Positions 8,067 through 17,221 of a stretch of 49,491 nt of DNA are shown piece by piece. The position numbers were made by a program, and so were the translations under genes. The stretch lies in assembly GCA_937894115.1 (NCBI GenBank), contig CALBFP010000010.1, positions 1-49,491 of the forward strand, given 5' to 3'. Origin of the DNA: an uncultured euryarchaeote. Lineage in GTDB: Archaea > Thermoplasmatota > Poseidoniia > Poseidoniales > Poseidoniaceae. Position 1 is the stretch's first letter. Every line of letters begins with the position of its first letter. The notes beneath the pieces were generated by a model. It saw nothing but the letters and a program-made list of their open reading frames with translations. It was not told where the DNA came from and did not search any database.

Positions 8067-8417
8067 TCATAGTGCCTTATCCAGCAGGGTTCCCAATTCC
8101 TTTTCAAACAGACCAATCAATGCTTCACCAACCTCGCCTTGAAGCTCATCGGGCAAAAGCCGCAAACCGAGACGTGTTGCTGCCCGTGTCGCTTTGAGCT
8201 CAGCGTAAACAGAGCGGGCTTTTTGATGGAAATAGTAGGCGACGGCTTCCTTGATCTCAGCATGCAAATCAGGATCTTGTTCCATTTTGTTGCGTATGTG
8301 GGCTTTGAGTTCATCTTTCACGATGTCTTTGAACGATTCGATGATGAGGTCTTCGGTCGACATAAGGTCTTGAACCCGCTCACGAATGCTTCCTGTCAAC
8401 AATCGTTCTATCGCCAT
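8067..8417 (-). CDS. Small all-helical protein, unknown
   Basis: A 116-aa, highly charged, almost entirely helical protein with no membrane segment and no Cys. I take the ATG at 8417 (25 bp after the upstream gene ends) rather than the longer frame to 8519, which would overlap that gene. It sits two genes downstream of S15 on the same strand. In several euryarchaea KEOPS subunit Pcc1 lies near that position, but this sequence does not show the Pcc1 alpha/beta pattern, so I do not assign it. The context suggests an informational role. Confidence 0.6.
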   Translation of the reverse strand: MAIERLLTGSIRERVQDLMSTEDLIIESFKDIVKDELKAHIRNKMEQDPDLHAEIKEAVAYYFHQKARSVYAELKATRAATRLGLRLLPDELQGEVGEALIGLFEKELGTLLDKAL

Positions 8418-8442
8418 AATGGTTCCAACACCTCTTGGCGTT

Positions 8443-9342
8443 TCAATCCGTCGATGGTGGCAGTCTTCCGGATTTGAGGATTTCATCCAGCAGTTTGCCT
8501 GCATGCAAAACAGCCGCATCTGCTTCCGAAGGCCATTTCTTCAAATTCCTGTAGAGTGTGGATGCGAGGTCTGTTGCTTCATTGGGAATGCGCATACGCT
8601 TCCAAACAAGTTCCTCGAGCCGAGCAGTGGAGATTCCATCGCTTGACAGAAGCGGTAAACAATATTCGGACAACGCTTGTGAGCGCGATGAAGCATCCAT
8701 CTCCGACCAAATATTTTGCAAACGTCGGAGCCGACCTGGGGATGCCAAAGGAAGCATACTGAGGCTCGGATCTTCAATCTCAGGCAACGGTGAAACAAGA
8801 ATGGTTCCCTCATCTCGGAGGAAATCTCGAATCAACGTATGAATTGGGTCAATGGTTGTATCAAGACTCTCCATTAACCACTGTCCACATCCCGAATACG
8901 GCCTACAGCGCTTTGTACGCCCTCCATTCGGAGCGAGACTTGAGGCTATAGCTGAGGATTGTAAAACAACGTCAACACGACCTCTTCGTTTGGTTGGTGA
9001 TTGATGGAATTCAACTTCAATCGCTCTTGGAGATAAAACAAACACGTTTTCTGAAGAAGATTCAACTCTATCCCATGGGTCGACAAAAAATATCTTGCTC
9101 CCATTTTGTTCTGGAATCAAACCGTCCTCATCCGGAGGGAGGTGGGAATTTGGTGGTAGTATTCGTCGTGAATAAGATATGTCCTGATCCAACAGTGCGG
9201 ATTCTAAAAATCCAAGGGCCAAAATCGATTGTAAATCCGCTGTTGTCATCAGCATCAAGGATTCTGCTTGCAAGAACGATACTGCTTCGTTGACCACATG
9301 GTCCAACGGTGTCAGAAAAGAAGCCTCTCTTAGGTCTTGCAT
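8443..9342 (-). CDS. Probable degenerate DHH/RecJ-like protein
   Basis: A 299-aa soluble protein starting 47 bp after S15. I do not recognise it outright. The first 90 residues resemble the N-terminal DHH phosphoesterase pattern: a hydrophobic strand (SLMLMTTADLQS) where active members have HxDxDG, then a helix with a small-residue core (ILALGFLESALL), then a strand (ISYSRRILPP), and further on a second strand ending in Asp (KIFFVDP). The catalytic His and Asp are absent, so if it is a DHH protein it is probably inactive, like Cdc45. The C-terminal half is helical. In many euryarchaea a RecJ-like gene follows rps15 (recalled synteny), which supports this reading. It remains an inference. Confidence 0.5.
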   Translation of the reverse strand: MQDLREASFLTPLDHVVNEAVSFLQAESLMLMTTADLQSILALGFLESALLDQDISYSRRILPPNSHLPPDEDGLIPEQNGSKIFFVDPWDRVESSSENVFVLSPRAIEVEFHQSPTKRRGRVDVVLQSSAIASSLAPNGGRTKRCRPYSGCGQWLMESLDTTIDPIHTLIRDFLRDEGTILVSPLPEIEDPSLSMLPLASPGRLRRLQNIWSEMDASSRSQALSEYCLPLLSSDGISTARLEELVWKRMRIPNEATDLASTLYRNLKKWPSEADAAVLHAGKLLDEILKSGRLPPSTD

Positions 9343-9389
9343 GGCGGTCCCAGTGATGCCTCAATGCCGAACCAAATGAATGCTTTTAA

Positions 9390-9845
9390 TCATTCAACAA
9401 TAAGTCGGAGTTGGTCGCGCTTGTACTTCCAATCTTCAGGTAGTCGACCCTCAGCCTTGTAGTAATTTCCGAGTCGTCGAATTTTTGCTTCAGTCAACTC
9501 CAATGAACGCTTGTTGTGAAGGTCTCTATGATTCGAACTCAGATGGTCGATGATTGCAACTGCTTGGCGCATGAGGTTCATGAGGTCCTCTGGATAAGAC
9601 CCCCCAAGATTGTTTTCAGCGACAACCGCTCCAATGCGCTTTCCTAGGACCAGTCGAGCGTTTGGAACGGCGTGTTTGTCCCTCAGGACGATGCCGATCT
9701 GAGACGTGCTCAGACCTTCCTTAGCGTACTTAACAATCAAGGATTCAATCTCTTTTACATCGGTATTGGACCATGGTGATGGCTCGGTCATGAATGGCTT
9801 TGATGAGCCGCTTTTTCCTTTACGGGATGAATACATTCGTGCCAT
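9390..9845 (-). CDS. rps15: 30S ribosomal protein S15, archaeal type
   Basis: A 151-aa ribosomal protein of the small subunit that binds 16S rRNA in the central domain. It has the archaeal/eukaryotic N-terminal extension beginning MARMYSSRKGKSGS, a LSTSQIGIVLRD block, and the conserved LSSNHRDLHNKRSLELTEAK core with the basic rRNA-binding helix. The ATG at 9845 matches the family start; the frame extends upstream to 9893 but that part is not conserved. ArcS lies 62 bp upstream and the DHH-like gene 47 bp downstream. Confidence 0.97.
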   Translation of the reverse strand: MARMYSSRKGKSGSSKPFMTEPSPWSNTDVKEIESLIVKYAKEGLSTSQIGIVLRDKHAVPNARLVLGKRIGAVVAENNLGGSYPEDLMNLMRQAVAIIDHLSSNHRDLHNKRSLELTEAKIRRLGNYYKAEGRLPEDWKYKRDQLRLIVE

Positions 9846-9907
9846 ATAGACCACTCCGAGCAATCTTGCGACCTGCTCTCCCTTCTTAACCACATCGCTT
9901 CATTCGG

Positions 9908-11677
9908 TCAACGTTTCTGGTGCATTTTTGCCAAAAGGCCAGGCGTTCCCGACCATTCCCATCCCGGAGCGATGCTCCTCGCCAAACCAACCGGTTTTCC
10001 ATCTTGAACAACCATCAAATCCTGTGCCCTTTGAATGCCTTCATCATATGAATCAATGATTCCAAGATGGAGGTCACCTTTCCATTTTATGTCAGAACGT
10101 ATGTGTACTTTCGGAAGGATGTTGTGTTCGTAAAGAGGTAATATGGCTTCTTTGCTAAAAGAAAAACCAGCCCGATCAAAAAACCATAGCGCAATTTGTT
10201 TCCCATCTTTTTCAATCTTCCAACGTGGAGGTTTACCTCTTATTCGACAACCATCGAGCCACTCATCACGACCGTAGAGGTAACGAGATATGCTCTTAAA
10301 TCGGTCCATATTCACAACCTCGCCTTTCCTTCGGCGGATGTGATGGTTCTGTTTTGCGTAATTGACTGCTTCCTTCAATCGTTTCAAGGATTCACTCGAA
10401 CCGGATGAATCACCTTTCCGAGTATCGATGACGTCGATTCCTTCAATGTGTATGTCAAGGCCGCTGTGGTTGACGATGCATTGGTAGTTGTGGTGTTCAA
10501 CCAGAGATTCAATCATCGAGTGAATTCGACTCAATTCATCTTGTGTCCAATCGCCGGTAACGGGGATATCGTAAAATCCAGCAGGCCATACATCTTCAAG
10601 ATCGCGTGGTACAATCCCAAGCGGTGAGGTAACCATTACTTCGTGGCATCCATTGGTACCGATTGCCTGAATGAACTTTCGATGCGATTTTGAAAGACGG
10701 TAGGGTTTACGATCGGAACATGGCAACAAGACCAGCGTGTTGTCCAACCCTTCGGGAACTGTGTAGTGTTCTTGCATGAACTTCACCCATGCGCTCACTT
10801 CTGCGTCGAGATGACTTTCTTGCGACATAAACTCGATTGTGTCGATACCCGAAGGATGTGAGCGCAGAACGTCCTTCTGTGAATTGGATAATGCATCAAA
10901 ATGGCGCATGTGTTCGACCAAACGTGGGCTGTTCAAGCTCTGTTGTTGCGCAATACGGCGTAATGTTCCGGACTTGATTGCCGATTGAACGGTTCGGATT
11001 GCTTGGTGATAATGATGCAATGCTGCATCCATATTGCACGTTTCACCTGCCAGCGGCAATCGAGGACCGTACGAAGTCAGAAGATGCCCAGTACTTAGAC
11101 AAAGGCGAACCCGAGTGGTATCAAACAAATCCACTCCGAACCATGCCAATACCGCGAGATTGTCTGGACCGCCCAATCCCGGTGTCCACAACAACGCCCC
11201 AGGGAACCGATGCTTGAGTGTTTGAATGGCTTTGACCAACCTTCCAGGTTGTGCAGCGAGCTGAACCGCATCGACCAACACAACAATGTTCGGATACAAG
11301 TCTTCTTCCAACAACTCTGAATCATGATGCAGTCGCTGCCAAGAAACCGGAAGTAAATCACCCGTATCCGCGGATTCACCTGCGTTCGCCTCATCCAATG
11401 AAGGAGGAAGCACGTGACCGATGGATGCTTCCATGGACGGGCCCGGACAATCAAAATTGGGTGGAATAAGTTGATGATGCGTTGAGACGGTGATTTGCGC
11501 AGGTATGGTTCGTGTTTGTGTGCAATGGAATGCTGCGAGTTCTCGACAGGCTTCGTCATCTCCTTCAGTGGAAATGAAAGCAGGTGTGTGAACTGCAGGA
11601 GAGGAACGATTTCCTAGTCCCCAAATGCGTGCGTATCGATGGCGGAAGAGTACCGTTCTGCCGAGTCCTTCTGCCAT
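9908..11677 (-). CDS. arcS: Archaeosine synthase ArcS (TgtA2)
   Basis: This enzyme acts at the archaeosine step at position 15 of archaeal tRNA D-loops, after ArcTGT has inserted preQ0. The 589-aa protein has a TGT-like N-terminal half that lacks an obvious TGT catalytic centre. It carries the exact ArcS signature PC-X3-KPY-X2-S-X2-H at residues 319-332, and a C-terminal PUA domain (about 510-589) with the GxxLHLGIIDSYDEGIQRAQ and GKPVGLARS pattern. Length fits the full-length class. The divergent gene begins 78 bp away, so the two probably share a promoter region. Confidence 0.9.
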   Translation of the reverse strand: MAEGLGRTVLFRHRYARIWGLGNRSSPAVHTPAFISTEGDDEACRELAAFHCTQTRTIPAQITVSTHHQLIPPNFDCPGPSMEASIGHVLPPSLDEANAGESADTGDLLPVSWQRLHHDSELLEEDLYPNIVVLVDAVQLAAQPGRLVKAIQTLKHRFPGALLWTPGLGGPDNLAVLAWFGVDLFDTTRVRLCLSTGHLLTSYGPRLPLAGETCNMDAALHHYHQAIRTVQSAIKSGTLRRIAQQQSLNSPRLVEHMRHFDALSNSQKDVLRSHPSGIDTIEFMSQESHLDAEVSAWVKFMQEHYTVPEGLDNTLVLLPCSDRKPYRLSKSHRKFIQAIGTNGCHEVMVTSPLGIVPRDLEDVWPAGFYDIPVTGDWTQDELSRIHSMIESLVEHHNYQCIVNHSGLDIHIEGIDVIDTRKGDSSGSSESLKRLKEAVNYAKQNHHIRRRKGEVVNMDRFKSISRYLYGRDEWLDGCRIRGKPPRWKIEKDGKQIALWFFDRAGFSFSKEAILPLYEHNILPKVHIRSDIKWKGDLHLGIIDSYDEGIQRAQDLMVVQDGKPVGLARSIAPGWEWSGTPGLLAKMHQKR

Positions 11678-11755
11678 GACTCGTGCTGAGGTAGTTTGTT
11701 TTTCAAAGATGCCTCAAAACAAACAGAAAGGGTTGAAAGACTGGGCCTTCAGCCC

Positions 11756-13981
11756 ATGCCTATGGAGAGCAGAGTGCACAACGCATCAAAAACGATGCTG
11801 CTGGTGCTCAGTCTTTTGCTGTTGTCAACGATTCCGGTTGCCTCAAGCGAAGAACCACTCAATGAATTTACGATTGACGGACGACTACAGATGATCGCAC
11901 TTGATGTTGGGCAAACCCACGTGCAAACCCTACAACTTGACGAAGGGATGATCCTTTCTGTAAACGTGGGCTGTGGCTCTTGTGAAGTTCAACTTGAAGC
12001 AGGTGAAACCTCAATCACATCTTCAAGCTCTGTAACCTACAAAGCATCGGAACCTCTGGATGCAACGATTACAATTAGCTCAACCATTGCTGAGACCGTC
12101 TCAACCTCATTTCTTGTTGCTCAGGATATAGCGCACCCTAACACACGCCCAAGTCCGCAAAGCGGGATCGAACTTGTTGATTCAAAACGATGTCCCAATT
12201 TGTTGTCATGTCTCGACGTGTCTCGGGGTAATTTAAACACGATAACAGAAGGAAATTACTCAATGCTAGGATTTGATGCCGGAACAGTCGAGGCAAATGC
12301 TGATGAGTATTATGCATTTGAAGTCAACAGTAATGAAACTGTCGAAGTGATGTTGCATCACGCTTCAGACTCCATTCGGTTTGATTTCTATCACCAGACT
12401 GAAACAGAGGAAGTTCTTTTGCAGCCCTTCATCGATTCCGTAGTTGGAACCAATCCAAGCACCATCGAAGAAGCGGTGTATCTAAAGGTACCAGAAGATG
12501 GAAGAATTGTTGTTCGCGTCTCCACGTCAGATTTATTTTCTGCTTATGCTTTACAACGTACCATTCACGATGTGCAACGAACCATGACGATTGACGACGA
12601 CATTTCGCAGTTTGAACAAATCGGCCACGGTTCATCAACAAGCGCATTTGTGCTCCATCCCACAGATATTGTCAAGATTTCTCCTTTGATTCAAGACATA
12701 AATGCACAATTATCGGTTCGGATCAACAACCAATGGGTCATGATGCCATCGATACTCGTTTCCAAGAACACCGTTGAACGTATTCATGCATATCCAAACA
12801 CCACGATGGCTATGCTAACCATTGAGAGCAGCGTGCATTGGGTTGATATCGCAATCGAAACCTTTGCAGATGGAAACACTTCAATCGATGCACCAGCTTA
12901 CCATCCTCCCACGTTGAATCAAACCAATTGGCCAATACTTTTCGCAGAAAATACCAATCCCTACTCTGGAGAACTCACACTTGCTGCATTGGACGTTCGA
13001 GATGTGTATTTGCTCTCCGTCGATGGATGGGTTGATTCCGAGCATCGTTTGAACATCATTGTTGATGGTGCAAGCCAAGAACTTCGGGTTCGTGTGCAAG
13101 AACTCGACCAAGAGAGTTTGGAAGTTTTGCAAGAGTTCGTATTGACGCCGGATTTGTTTGATTCCGAAATGGACCTTTACATCACAGTGGGGCCAGGTTA
13201 CCATTTGCTTGAGTTGTATCATGCGAACGATTCGATACTCGACAATCAAACATGGAGCAACGACCTTGTTTCAATTGATTACGAAATACGTATGACAAAA
13301 GTAACAACTGAAATTGGAGAGGAACCGTGGTTTGCTCCCTCAGAAGAGGCGAAGTTTTGGGGATCCGCTATCCGATGGATTCTAGGATTTGGCATGATGA
13401 TTCCAGCACTCTATCTGGTATTGAGTATAAGGAAAACTCGACTTCAAGCAGAACGACTTGGAGCGATGAAGCAACGCCTTCAAATTCTTACCAATCTCTT
13501 GGACGAAGGAAAAGAATCTCCTGAAAAAACGCGCAAGACACTCGTCCGCTCACTTCAAGCGGTCGCTACCTTGCCATGGCAATCCGCAATTGCTTCATGG
13601 GGCGAACCGGAACAATCCTACACCACCGATGGAACATCAATTGCCGTATGGAATCTCGATCCTCGATTAGCAAAATCCATGGGCAACTGGCCAATACTTC
13701 TGGGGTTGAATACGGAAAAAGAAACCTGGGAAATATCTGCATTCAGGTTCGATGCACCCTACGGTCAGGCACTAAACGTTGAGCGGGTTGAACCTCGGTT
13801 GTTACACCAAGGTGAAGAGGTCTTCATAGATACGATCCACAAAAACACGACTCTATTCCTCACTGTTGATTTATCCGGCGAAGCAACCCAAGTCGATATT
13901 GAACTGAACGGTCAAGTTCAGGGAATTCCGAGAGCAATGAGAATACCAACAGCCCTTAACCGTTTTTCGGAAGAGGAATAA
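11756..13981 (+). CDS. Surface protein with PPC-like domain, one TM and cytosolic tail
   Basis: A 741-aa protein from the ATG at 11756, six bases before another in-frame ATG; the frame extends to a TTG at 11696. The signal peptide is hydrophobic (residues about 14-30, ending VASS). The extracellular part contains a segment beginning AGTVEANADEYYAFEV that matches pre-peptidase C-terminal (PPC) beta domains, and other beta-rich repeats with many N-glycosylation sequons. A single membrane helix is encoded at about 13366-13434, followed by a basic/helical linker and a cytosolic domain of about 180 residues. Its stop abuts the stop of dnaJ on the other strand. Role unknown, probably envelope. Confidence 0.7.
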   Translation: MPMESRVHNASKTMLLVLSLLLLSTIPVASSEEPLNEFTIDGRLQMIALDVGQTHVQTLQLDEGMILSVNVGCGSCEVQLEAGETSITSSSSVTYKASEPLDATITISSTIAETVSTSFLVAQDIAHPNTRPSPQSGIELVDSKRCPNLLSCLDVSRGNLNTITEGNYSMLGFDAGTVEANADEYYAFEVNSNETVEVMLHHASDSIRFDFYHQTETEEVLLQPFIDSVVGTNPSTIEEAVYLKVPEDGRIVVRVSTSDLFSAYALQRTIHDVQRTMTIDDDISQFEQIGHGSSTSAFVLHPTDIVKISPLIQDINAQLSVRINNQWVMMPSILVSKNTVERIHAYPNTTMAMLTIESSVHWVDIAIETFADGNTSIDAPAYHPPTLNQTNWPILFAENTNPYSGELTLAALDVRDVYLLSVDGWVDSEHRLNIIVDGASQELRVRVQELDQESLEVLQEFVLTPDLFDSEMDLYITVGPGYHLLELYHANDSILDNQTWSNDLVSIDYEIRMTKVTTEIGEEPWFAPSEEAKFWGSAIRWILGFGMMIPALYLVLSIRKTRLQAERLGAMKQRLQILTNLLDEGKESPEKTRKTLVRSLQAVATLPWQSAIASWGEPEQSYTTDGTSIAVWNLDPRLAKSMGNWPILLGLNTEKETWEISAFRFDAPYGQALNVERVEPRLLHQGEEVFIDTIHKNTTLFLTVDLSGEATQVDIELNGQVQGIPRAMRIPTALNRFSEEE

Positions 13982-15109
13982 TCATTCGTTCGCTCTTCGG
14001 TCAGCAGCATCCTCAAGAATCCGTTCCAGTTGATCGACTGGGTTGAAATTGGATTTCATACTCTCCAATTGCTTTTTGTCAGCTTTCGAAATCTTTTCGG
14101 GCACATGCAATTTGAGCAACACTACGACGTCACCACGTCCACTTCGTCGCATGTGCGGAAGACCTCGTTTCTTAATTTCAAGGGTGTGACCCGCAGACGA
14201 GCGAGGAGGAATCACAATGTCCAACTTTTTCCCATCAATGTGGTCTATGGTAACTCTCGTTCCAAGCATTAAATCTGGATATCCGAGTGGGAGTGACATG
14301 ATCAAATCGGACCCATTGCGTTCAAACCACGCGTGGCTAATAATTTCTATTTCAATAAGAAGATCACCGTTTGAGCCTTGGCCCCGTTCTGCAGGTTGTC
14401 CTTGGCCTCGAAGGCGTAGACGTGTCCCGTGCTCAGAACCTTGTGGCACACTAAATCGCACGGTTTTGGTTTCAACGCGATGACCTCGCCCTTTGCAATC
14501 TGAGCATGGAGATTCAATCACGGAACCCGTCGCTCCACAATCTCGACAGTCTTGTATTACCTCGTTCACAAAAGGCCCAATCTGTTGGCGGACACGTACT
14601 CTACCTTGACCGTTGCATTTACCACAAGTTGTTGTGTTGCCATCTTTTGCACCTGTACCTTGACAGGTGATGCATTCTACAGGGAGGTCCAGTTCGATCG
14701 ATTCCTCACTCCCAGTGAAAACTGTAGCCATATCAATACTGTGACGTACGAGGACATCTGATCCGCGCCGTTCGCGGGTTCTTCCTCTTCCACCTCCAAA
14801 GAATCCTGAAAAGAAATCGCCACCGAGAAGATCTTCGAGATTGATGTTAAATCCACCTCCAGAAAATCCACCGAAGGGGTTTCCTGCAGAGTTGTCATGA
14901 CCAAAACGGTCGTAATGCGCACGCTTTTCAGCATCCGATAATACGGCGTAGGCTTCCTGAATTTCCTTGAATTTCTCCTCAGCATCTTGTTCATCGCTTC
15001 GATCTGGGTGGTATTTTCTCGCGAGTCTTCTGAATGCGTTCTTCAGATCTTTTTCCGTTGCTGAGCGTTGAACACCGAGAACATCGTAGTAGTCTCGTTT
15101 GTCAGTCAA
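13982..15109 (-). CDS. dnaJ: Chaperone DnaJ (Hsp40, type I)
   Basis: Co-chaperone that delivers unfolded proteins to DnaK and stimulates its ATPase. All type I parts are present: J domain (1-70) with HPD at 34-36, Gly/Phe-rich region (74-108), a zinc-finger domain with four CxxCxGxG-type repeats (Cys pairs from 146, 162, 188 and 202), and C-terminal substrate-binding domains. The third repeat reads CRDCGATG, with Ala in place of the usual Gly. The 375-aa length is typical. The start is a TTG supported by an AGGTGG Shine-Dalgarno sequence 4 nt upstream (15114-15119). DnaK and GrpE are not in the window. Such genes in mesophilic archaea are generally thought to come from bacteria. Confidence 0.96.
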   Translation of the reverse strand: MTDKRDYYDVLGVQRSATEKDLKNAFRRLARKYHPDRSDEQDAEEKFKEIQEAYAVLSDAEKRAHYDRFGHDNSAGNPFGGFSGGGFNINLEDLLGGDFFSGFFGGGRGRTRERRGSDVLVRHSIDMATVFTGSEESIELDLPVECITCQGTGAKDGNTTTCGKCNGQGRVRVRQQIGPFVNEVIQDCRDCGATGSVIESPCSDCKGRGHRVETKTVRFSVPQGSEHGTRLRLRGQGQPAERGQGSNGDLLIEIEIISHAWFERNGSDLIMSLPLGYPDLMLGTRVTIDHIDGKKLDIVIPPRSSAGHTLEIKKRGLPHMRRSGRGDVVVLLKLHVPEKISKADKKQLESMKSNFNPVDQLERILEDAADRRANE

Positions 15110-15113
15110 CGTT

Positions 15114-15119
15114 CCACCT
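15114..15119 (-). promoter_or_regulatory. Shine-Dalgarno site fixing the dnaJ TTG start
   Basis: AGGTGG on the minus strand, four bases before TTG at 15107-15109, supports the non-ATG start, which also gives the expected MTDKRDYYDVLG N-terminus. Confidence 0.55.
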
Positions 15120-15161
15120 ACACATCCCCAACAGCCGCTCCTCTAAAACCTCGCGTCGGAA

Positions 15162-16070
15162 TTAGGCAAAGAGTGTCGCACCACAAGCCGAACAGTAGCG
15201 CTCCGAGGGAGGATTGTTGACACCACACGATGGACAAGCACCCGAACCTCCAAACGGTTTGGAAAACGTGTTGCCGCCACTTAGCATTGCAAGATCTTCA
15301 ATCGACTCGTTTTTCTTCAAAGGTTTTGGAGAGGCATCTTGTGAGGTTGAAGAAATAATTCCTCCGTCATCACTCATCGACGTCATTGTAAGGTTTTCAT
15401 CGGAACTTGATGTTGATGCAATCGTTTCTCTGATTGGAGCAACGGGTCGTTGTGCAATAACTGGAGATTGTTCAGCGTTCGCACGAAGTCGTTGAATCCG
15501 TTGCTCTTCGCGCTCAGCTTCTTTGTCCTTGCCAAACATATTGAACAATCCATCGATGATGCCGTCCATCCAGCTTTTTTTGCGTACGGAACCAACCGTT
15601 GAATCAACGGCATCTTCCATTTCGGTACCGTTACGATTCATGCGACGCGTTGCTTTCTGCACAAAACCCTGCTCTGAGAGCATTGCAACATCTGAAGTTA
15701 CATCGCGATTCAACTCCAACTCTGGAGCTTCTCTCCCAAAGGAACCTATCTTCGCGTCCAGCCGCTCTGTGCTAACTTGAGCATCACTTTGCAAGGGAGT
15801 GTCCTGTTCCCAAACACCTTTTGCTTCAGCGTCGTAGACATGCTTCATTTTCTTCATTAGTTCAGAACGGCGGTATTCATGATCTTTCGTCACTCGCGTG
15901 CGCCGAAGCAACACGTATCCAAGTAGAACCGCCACAGCGTACCAAACAAAAAGGTACACCCAGGAAATTGAGAGCAAGTCTCCAAGCGGTGTAACAACGA
16001 GATGCAAGCAGCCCATTACTAGCAAAGGCAACACAAAAAGCCCAATCGACGAGGTCCCTCGTGTTTCCAT
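15162..16070 (-). CDS. Two-pass membrane protein with C-terminal zinc ribbon
   Basis: A 302-aa protein from the ATG at 16070 (a GTG three codons earlier is possible). Two membrane helices at about 8-28 and 36-55 are followed by a basic, helical cytosolic region and a long low-complexity linker rich in Ser, Asp and Met. The last 25 residues form a zinc ribbon with CPSC and CSAC knuckles. It lies between the glycosyltransferase (49 bp) and dnaJ (52 bp), all on the same strand. The double-TM/ribbon design suggests a membrane-tethered adaptor; no function is assigned. Confidence 0.7.
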   Translation of the reverse strand: METRGTSSIGLFVLPLLVMGCLHLVVTPLGDLLSISWVYLFVWYAVAVLLGYVLLRRTRVTKDHEYRRSELMKKMKHVYDAEAKGVWEQDTPLQSDAQVSTERLDAKIGSFGREAPELELNRDVTSDVAMLSEQGFVQKATRRMNRNGTEMEDAVDSTVGSVRKKSWMDGIIDGLFNMFGKDKEAEREEQRIQRLRANAEQSPVIAQRPVAPIRETIASTSSSDENLTMTSMSDDGGIISSTSQDASPKPLKKNESIEDLAMLSGGNTFSKPFGGSGACPSCGVNNPPSERYCSACGATLFA

Positions 16071-16119
16071 ATCTACCACTCCTACGCGCTGTTCTTATGC
16101 GTTCGCCTTGATTGTTTGC

Positions 16120-17142
16120 TCATCGATCGCTCGAAGCCCGCCCCTTTCGAATCAACCCATCAACCAGTCCAAGTGTGAATCCAACATGCAACAGCAAGAG
16201 AGCATATGGGACGCCGAATGCATGCGATAACCCCTTCTTGAGATTCAGCAATCCAAACAATGCAAGTACAAAACCATAGGTTGCGAGAGGAAACAACGCG
16301 AATGCTGGTTCAAAAAACCACAGCAACGATACAAGCATCAATCCAAACAACGGAAGAAATTCTCGGAAGACGAATCGTTTTGGGTGCTTCATGAGAACCT
16401 TCGTTCGCCAAAATCCATAACGGTGACTCATCAGAAACCAATTCCGAAATGAGGATCTCCTGCGCATTTTTACCACAAGTTCAGGAGTTCTGAAAAGCGT
16501 ATAACCTGCTTTGCTCAATCGCATGCTTAAATCGCTGTCTTGACTGGTTAGGAAGGTTTCATCCCAACCACCCACCTCGTCCAGTGCAGAACGTCGATGC
16601 AGGGCAAAGGCTGGAACATTGGTGATTTCTTCATGCTCAAAGTTCGCAAATTGTCCGGTACTTCCACCAAGAGGGTTTTCCAACGTTGAATTAAGAATGG
16701 ACTCAACTCGGCTTTGGAAGGTATCAAATCCAACAACTCGACACCCCAGTCCAGCGATTTTGGGATGATTTTTCTCAATCCGATTCCATGCTGCTTTCAT
16801 CGTTTCAAGATGGTTGGTTTCGATTTCTATGTGCCCATTGAATTCGAGCACGTGAGTGATACTCTTTGGGAGCCATTGAAGTGCAAAATTTCGAGCGTGT
16901 GGGACAAACCTCCCAGGATTGTCATGCAGATAGAGGGAAGGTTGGGTTTGACCGTCCATTCCATCCATGATGGATTGAACGATTTCTTTGGTCGAATCGC
17001 TTGATCCCCCATCAAGAACAACTACAATGTGTTCATTTGTAGGTAAGGATTGGTTGACCAAGGAATGCAAACAAGCCTCAATGTGTTCCTCTTCATTGAG
17101 AACAGGAATGATTGTTGCCAACCAAGGTTCTGATGCTCGCAT
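16120..17142 (-). CDS. Family 2 glycosyltransferase, membrane-bound
   Basis: A 340-aa GT-A fold enzyme expected to transfer a sugar from a nucleotide-sugar at the inner face of the membrane. The N-terminus shows the GT2 nucleotide-binding pattern (IIPVLNEEEHIEACL, then VVVLDGGSSDST with Asp44), and a later SQDSDLSMRL matches the acceptor-side E/QDxDL motif. The usual DxD strand reads EFNGHIEIE instead. About three hydrophobic helices close the protein (residues 245-330). A role in surface glycan or N-glycan synthesis fits the many secreted proteins nearby, but that is inferred. Confidence 0.85.
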   Translation of the reverse strand: MRASEPWLATIIPVLNEEEHIEACLHSLVNQSLPTNEHIVVVLDGGSSDSTKEIVQSIMDGMDGQTQPSLYLHDNPGRFVPHARNFALQWLPKSITHVLEFNGHIEIETNHLETMKAAWNRIEKNHPKIAGLGCRVVGFDTFQSRVESILNSTLENPLGGSTGQFANFEHEEITNVPAFALHRRSALDEVGGWDETFLTSQDSDLSMRLSKAGYTLFRTPELVVKMRRRSSFRNWFLMSHRYGFWRTKVLMKHPKRFVFREFLPLFGLMLVSLLWFFEPAFALFPLATYGFVLALFGLLNLKKGLSHAFGVPYALLLLHVGFTLGLVDGLIRKGRASSDR

Positions 17143-17221
17143 TGTACGGTACTGTGCGAAATCTGATTTGATACTTCACTTTCACAAACAGGTTGAAAAG
17201 CGGTTTCTTGTTGCTAGCCGT

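Noticed and set aside
8418-8519. N-terminal extension of the small helical protein
   Set aside because: It would overlap the end of the upstream gene, and its residues (Cys, Trp, His rich) are unlike the rest.
16988-17221. N-terminal extension of the UPF0201 protein
   Set aside because: It is antisense to the start of the glycosyltransferase and absent from the family.
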